NCBI RefSeq assembly: GCF_900635775.1
Contig: NZ_LR134167.1
Location: forward strand, 1,707,001-1,771,000
Source of the DNA: Avibacterium volantium
GTDB lineage: Bacteria > Pseudomonadota > Gammaproteobacteria > Enterobacterales > Pasteurellaceae
DNA length: 64,000 nucleotides
Direction: 5' to 3'
Under the pieces are notes generated by a model, which ran no database searches, was not told the DNA's origin, and saw nothing but the letters and a program-made list of their open reading frames with translations. This document shows, piece after piece, positions 59,853-64,000 of the stretch (within the stretch, counting starts at the first letter, position 1; each line of letters opens with the position of its first letter). The position numbers and the translations under genes are program-made.

Positions 59853-60350
59853 ATGAAAGTAACCAGCCAAGCCATTGAACAAGGCGTCTTTTTGGATAAA
59901 TATGGAAAACGCGGCACGCAATTTAGCCCAAACGGAATGCCAACTTACTCTATTCCATTTGAAATTGAAGATGTGCCAGAAGAAACAAAATCTTTCGCAG
60001 TAGTGTTAGAAGATAAAGACGCCATTACCGCCAGCGGTTTTGTGTGGATACATTGGCTCATTGCCAATTTAGAACGCACCTCCGTGCAAGAAAATGAAAG
60101 CCAAAGTGCGACAGATTATGTGCAAGGCGCAAACAGCTGGGCAAGTGTATTAGGCAAATTTGACATCGCTGAAGCCTCATTCTACGGCGGAATGGCACCA
60201 CCAAATTGCCGCCACCGCTATGAATTAATCGTTTACGCCTTAGACACCAAACTCGATCTTAAAGCAGGTTTTAGATTTAATGACTTACACTTCGCAATGC
60301 AAAACCATATCCTTGCGCAAGCGAGCGTAATGGGCACTTATGATGTTTAA
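59853..60350 (+). CDS. YbhB/YbcL family phosphatidylethanolamine-binding-like protein
   Basis: The 165-residue PEBP-fold protein shows GTQFSPNGMPTYSIPFEIEDVPEETKSFAVVLEDKDA, then FVWIHWLIANLERTSVQEN, and YGGMAPPNCRHRYELIVYALDTKLDL. The DxDA-like and GxxPPxxxHRY motifs form the anion pocket. No signal peptide is seen, so it is cytosolic like YbhB. Function is unknown. The ATG at 59853 follows AAGGAG. It stands alone. Confidence 0.9.
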   Translation: MKVTSQAIEQGVFLDKYGKRGTQFSPNGMPTYSIPFEIEDVPEETKSFAVVLEDKDAITASGFVWIHWLIANLERTSVQENESQSATDYVQGANSWASVLGKFDIAEASFYGGMAPPNCRHRYELIVYALDTKLDLKAGFRFNDLHFAMQNHILAQASVMGTYDV

Positions 60351-60437
60351 GTTTAAATCATAGAAAATAATAAGTGCGGTGTAATTTTCTGAGATTTTTA
60401 AAAGAGAAAAGTAAAGTTTTGGCTTCATCGTTAAATC

Positions 60438-60650
60438 GCTTTTTTCTTTGAAGTTTATAACCAGTTTCGCTCGTTGAGCGACCTACTTTCTTTTGCTTGC
60501 TCAAAAGAAAGTAGGCAAAGAAAAAAGCACCCGACTAAATTGCTTATCTTCATTTCTGACAAATTTTCTTAACGAAAAGTAAGCCCATACTCGCTTCGCT
60601 GCGTTCAGGCGTTACTTTTCTAAAAATTTGTTAAAAATGAAGGCAATTTA
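60438..60650 (+). repeat. Structured non-coding element, copy 1 (three-way junction plus long hairpin)
   Basis: A 13-bp outer stem (GCTTTTTTCTTTG at 60438-60450 with its complement at 60516-60528) encloses two hairpins: CGCTC-GTT-GAGCG (60468-60480) and a perfect 14-bp stem CCTACTTTCTTTTG/CAAAAGAAAGTAGG (60482-60515). Directly after lies a long imperfect hairpin from TAAATTGC (60536-60543) to GCAATTTA (60643-60650), with inner pairing GAAAAGTAA/TTACTTTTC. No protein-coding signal is seen. A related inverted copy lies downstream. The 0.8-kb space between the YbhB-like gene and hrpA holds little else. Confidence 0.75.
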
Positions 60651-60831
60651 CACGGGAAATTAATTCTTTCTCTCTTCTACATTTTGTTTGAAAATTAGAG
60701 CAAAGTAGAATTTTCCTATTTTGTAAGAGCAAAAGTGCGGTCATTTTTCACAAAATTTTAAAAATTTCAAAAAAACCACCGCCCTTAAAATTTAGCGTTA
60801 CATTCCCCGTCCAGACTGCCCGAATGGAGAT

Positions 60832-61124
60832 AAAATTTTTAGGAAAATCACGCCGAGCGAGAGCGAAGCGAACATCAGGCTGATTTTTCGTGAAGAAAAT
60901 TTTATTGGAATGAGGAAAAAGCAAGCTCGTCAAATTTCTCACTTACAGACAAGGCATTTTGTCGAAGACAGTACGCCAGTACGGCAAGACAAAATAACGC
61001 AGTCAGAAAGTAAGAGAAATTTGACGATGATCGGGGTTCTTTTCTTTGCTTACTCTCTTTTGGGAACGCAAAAGAAAGAAAATCGCCAACGGCGAAACCC
61101 ATTAGCTACGCCAAGAAAAAAAGC
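60832..61124 (-). repeat. Structured non-coding element, copy 2 (inverted, with an extra hairpin)
   Basis: On the minus strand this copy repeats the plan of copy 1. The junction module is at 61036-61124 (TCGCCAACGGCGA hairpin at 61083-61095, CTTTTG/CAAAAG stem at 61057-61074). The long hairpin module is at 60832-60904, where GAAAAATCAGCC and GGCGTGATTTTC line up with copy 1. Between them is an additional perfect 13-bp stem, CGTCAAATTTCTC (60928-60940) with GAGAAATTTGACG (61014-61026), and an inner ATTTTGTC/GACAAAAT. Confidence 0.7.
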
Positions 61125-61162
61125 AATAAATAAAGTGCGGTGATTTTTCAATAATTGTACAT

Positions 61163-64000
61163 CTACCCCACCTCATTAATCACATTCAAAATTCGTTTAT
61201 CCGAAATAGGATATTTCGTGCCAAGTTGTTGGGCGAATAGGCTGACGCGTAGTTCCTCGATCATATAAGGGATCTCTGCCACTTCTGCGGGGATTGGCTT
61301 GGATTTTGGCAATTTTAATAATAACTGCTGATACGCCTTTTCTACGTTTTCTACTCGCAACATTGCGGCACGATCACGGTTGGGATCTTGCAGTAATTTG
61401 TCAATGCGTTTATCAATGGCTTGCAAATAACGTAATAAATCTGGCAAGCGTTGATAGCCCGTTTTCTGCACAAAATTTGGGTAAATAAGATGATTGATTT
61501 GCGCTTTAATATCCGAAAGGGCAAAAGCTAAGGTGAAATCCATTTTTCCTTTTAAGCGTTTGTTGATTTCAAACACGAGCGTCAAAATCTCTTCCACTTG
61601 TTTGGCAATATCCACTGTGGTTTCGTTTAAATTGGCTCGAATATAGTCTTTTAGGCGTTCAAAATCCTGTTCATTCCACACAAAACCGCCGAAATCTTGC
61701 ACCAATTTATCCACGGCGCAGGCGATACAATCATCAATCAATTCCAGCACTTTGCCAAATGGTGTGAAATACAGCCCTAATTTTGATTTGTTAGGCAGTT
61801 TTTCGTGTAGATACTTTATCGGCGATGGCACGTTAAGCAATAATAAGCGGCGTAGTCCTTGTTCCATTGCGACGGCTTGCTCAAATTCTGTTTCAAATAA
61901 TTTAATCCCAACAGAATCTTTTTCGTCCACAATGGCAGGATAGGCTTTGATGGTAAAGCCTTGTTTTTTCTGCTCATAATATTGCGGTAATTGGTCGAAA
62001 TTCCATAAATGAATCCCTGTTTGCTCAATACCTTCATCTGCCACCGCTGACAAAGTTTCCTGCACTTGCTCTTTCAGACTTACTTTGAGTTCATCTAAAT
62101 TTTTACTCTCGGCAATTTTCTTACCTTTTTCATTAACCACACGGAATGTCATTGTTAAGTGCGGTGGAATTTGCGCGAGATTCCATTCATCAGGAGCTAC
62201 ATAAACCCCTGTGATTTTACGCAATTCCGCAGACAACGTTTCTAGCAAGGGTTTATCCAAATCATTCACGCGTCCAAGAAAGGCTTCCGCATAATTCGGT
62301 GCTGGCACAAAATGGCGGCGTAATGTTTTTGATAAGGATTTAATCAGGGCGATAATCAATTCTTTGCGTAAGCCCGGAATTTGCCAGTCAAAACCCTGCA
62401 TTTCCACTTGGTTAAGCAGTGGCAAAGGAATATGCACGGTTACGCCATCGGCTTCCATACCCGGTTCAAATTGATAGCTAAGCTTTAATTTTAAATTGCC
62501 TTGATGCCAGAAATTAGGGAAATCTAGCTCGCTGACATTGGCGTTATCATTGGTGAGAAAGGCTTTTTCAAAATTCAACAATTCAGGATCTTTTTGCCGC
62601 GCTTTTTTCCACCAAGTATCAAAATGCTTTTGCGACACCACTTCTGTGCCAATGCGTTGATCATAAAATTCAAATAAACGGCGTTCGTCCACCAAAATAT
62701 CTCGGCGGCGTGTTTTGTGCTCTAACTCTTCCACTTCGCGAATCAGCCGTTGATTTTGCAAGAAGAAGGTGTGTTTCGTGTGCCAATTTCCTTCCACCAA
62801 GGCAGATTGAATAAAAATTTCACGGCTTACCGCCGGATCAATTTTGCCATAGTTCACAGGACGATTTGCCACAATCGGCACGCCATAAAGGGTCACTTTT
62901 TCATTCGCGATAACCGCCCCTTTGGATTTTGACCAGCGTGGCTCAGCATAAGATTTTTTCACTAAATGCTGTGCCAATGGCTCAATCCATTCGGGCTCGA
63001 TCTCTGCCACCATTCGCCCCCATAATTTAGAGGTTTCCACTAATTCTGCTGCCATACACCATTTTGGCTGCTTCTTGAATAGCACGGAATTAGGAAAAAT
63101 TGCAAAATGGGCATTTCTTGCGCCTAAATATTGCTGTTTTTCCGCTTCTTTCATACCAATATGAGAAAGCAAACCCGATAAAAGTGCGGTGTGAATTTGC
63201 GGATATTCTGCCGCTTGCGAATTAATCGGCAAACCCATTTCACGCACGGTTAAACGAATTTGATGATAAATATCTTGCCATTCCCGCACGCGGATATAAT
63301 TCAAATAATCTTTCTGACACAAACGGCGGAACTGGTTTTTGCTCAAGGCTTTTTGCTGTTCTTGCAGATAATTCCACAAGTTTAAGAACGCGAGAAAATC
63401 GGATTTTTTATCCGCAAAACGACGATGTTTTTCATCTGCCGCCTGCTGTTTTTCTTGTGGACGTTCTCGCGGATCTTGAATGGAAAGGGCGGCAACGATG
63501 ATCATCACTTCGTGCAAACAACCGAGCTTCGCCGCTTCAATCATCATTCGCCCCAAACGAGGATCAACTGGTAGCTGAGCAAGCTGGCGTCCAATTTGCG
63601 TGAGCTGGCGTTTTTCGCCGTGCTTGGTTTTCACGATTTGGAAAGCTTGCAATTCTTCCAACAACTTAATACCGTCTTGAATATGACGTTTGTCAGGGGC
63701 ATCGACGAAAGGAAATGCACTAATATCATCTAGCCCAAGGGCAGTCATTTGTAAGATGACCGAGGCAAGATTGGTACGCAAAATTTCAGGATCGGTAAAT
63801 TCTGGGCGCTGATTAAAATCCTCTTCCGAATAAAGGCGGATACAAATCCCTTCAGATATCCGTCCACAACGGCCTTTACGTTGATTTGCCGAAGCTTGTG
63901 AAATCGGCTCAATGGGCAAGCGTTGTACTTTGGTGCGGTAGCTATAACGGGAAATGCGCGCCGTGCCGGGGTCGATCACATATTTAATCCCTGGTACGGT
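61163..64000 (-). CDS. hrpA: ATP-dependent RNA helicase HrpA, C-terminal part
   Basis: The frame runs off the right edge, so only the last 945 residues are seen. They begin within the second RecA-like domain (KYVIDPGTARISRYSYRTKVQRLPIEPISQASANQRKGRCGR, helicase motif VI). The winged-helix, ratchet and OB region follows (LNYIRVREWQDIYHQI, WVMAAELVETSKLWGR-like text), then the long HrpA-specific C-terminal extension (RRLFEFYDQRIGTEV, DQRPEFTDPEIL earlier). HrpA is a DEAH-box helicase that rescues stalled or collided ribosomes and affects mRNA processing. The visible part is intact. Confidence 0.96.
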   Translation of the reverse strand, partial: TVPGIKYVIDPGTARISRYSYRTKVQRLPIEPISQASANQRKGRCGRISEGICIRLYSEEDFNQRPEFTDPEILRTNLASVILQMTALGLDDISAFPFVDAPDKRHIQDGIKLLEELQAFQIVKTKHGEKRQLTQIGRQLAQLPVDPRLGRMMIEAAKLGCLHEVMIIVAALSIQDPRERPQEKQQAADEKHRRFADKKSDFLAFLNLWNYLQEQQKALSKNQFRRLCQKDYLNYIRVREWQDIYHQIRLTVREMGLPINSQAAEYPQIHTALLSGLLSHIGMKEAEKQQYLGARNAHFAIFPNSVLFKKQPKWCMAAELVETSKLWGRMVAEIEPEWIEPLAQHLVKKSYAEPRWSKSKGAVIANEKVTLYGVPIVANRPVNYGKIDPAVSREIFIQSALVEGNWHTKHTFFLQNQRLIREVEELEHKTRRRDILVDERRLFEFYDQRIGTEVVSQKHFDTWWKKARQKDPELLNFEKAFLTNDNANVSELDFPNFWHQGNLKLKLSYQFEPGMEADGVTVHIPLPLLNQVEMQGFDWQIPGLRKELIIALIKSLSKTLRRHFVPAPNYAEAFLGRVNDLDKPLLETLSAELRKITGVYVAPDEWNLAQIPPHLTMTFRVVNEKGKKIAESKNLDELKVSLKEQVQETLSAVADEGIEQTGIHLWNFDQLPQYYEQKKQGFTIKAYPAIVDEKDSVGIKLFETEFEQAVAMEQGLRRLLLLNVPSPIKYLHEKLPNKSKLGLYFTPFGKVLELIDDCIACAVDKLVQDFGGFVWNEQDFERLKDYIRANLNETTVDIAKQVEEILTLVFEINKRLKGKMDFTLAFALSDIKAQINHLIYPNFVQKTGYQRLPDLLRYLQAIDKRIDKLLQDPNRDRAAMLRVENVEKAYQQLLLKLPKSKPIPAEVAEIPYMIEELRVSLFAQQLGTKYPISDKRILNVINEVG

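Noticed and set aside
60902..61102. 66-codon minus-strand frame beginning MGFAVGDFLSFAFPKESK
   Set aside because: It is a translation of structured copy 2. The same base pairs are better explained by hairpin pairing, and no ribosome binding site precedes it. Copy 1 has no matching frame.

Overview
The window is chromosomal DNA from a member of the Pasteurellaceae. The uptake signal AAGTGCGGT and its complement ACCGCACTT recur dozens of times, inside genes and as inverted pairs at gene ends. That is the Hin-type DNA uptake sequence of Haemophilus, Aggregatibacter, Pasteurella, Avibacterium and relatives. Gene content and local order also fit this family (dnaB-alr-pgi, msbA-lpxK-ycaR-kdsB, radA-ygiF, pitA-cca, thiMDE, modABC/modE). 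I cannot fix the genus from sequence alone.

Layout. 1-3.7 kb: the 3' end of a sugar dehydrogenase-like gene, a YciU-type DNA-mimic gene and ppc. 3.8-5.2 kb: IS3-family (IS150 group) element, copy 1. 5.3-12.4 kb: pgi, alr and dnaB, then a DUF969-DUF979-DUF2891 operon behind a promoter with a CRP-like site. 12.5-24.5 kb: a slyB/pcp lipoprotein, yecM, argS, uvrC, a YidB-like gene, then the envelope block kdsB-ycaR-lpxK-msbA and the competence channel gene comEC (rec2). 24.5-25.3 kb: a REP-associated tyrosine transposase (RAYT) between two inverted 90-bp REP pairs, followed upstream by a textbook CRP-S (competence) site. 25.4-29.4 kb: a TPP riboswitch, a second IS3 copy inserted in its leader, then thiMDE. 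29.5-33.7 kb: an IgA1-protease/Hap-like serine protease autotransporter, cut by a stop cluster between passenger and translocator. 33.8-41.0 kb: radA, ygiF, a DUF47 gene with pitA, an SH3 protein, cca and a DUF1919 gene. 41.1-45.4 kb: yfbR, degS, ribD, nrdR, tehB. 45.5-50.7 kb: modABC with divergent modE, metR, azlCD. 50.8-55.6 kb: a TonB-dependent receptor, an IS1016-like element, and a phosphoethanolamine transferase pseudogene. 55.8-64 kb: metE behind a MetJ operator, an SLC13 transporter, a YbhB-like gene, 0.8 kb of highly structured non-coding repeats, and the 3' part of hrpA.

Most of the window is core metabolism and envelope biogenesis. The accessory signal lies in the intergenic and mobile parts. 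The strongest observation is that the RAYT/REP unit appears to sit between a CRP-S competence promoter and comEC, in the same orientation, so the transposase may be expressed with the DNA-uptake regulon. Next come the IS that separates a TPP riboswitch from thiMDE, the two inverted copies of a multi-hairpin element near 60.4-61.1 kb, and a three-frame stop cluster in the autotransporter.
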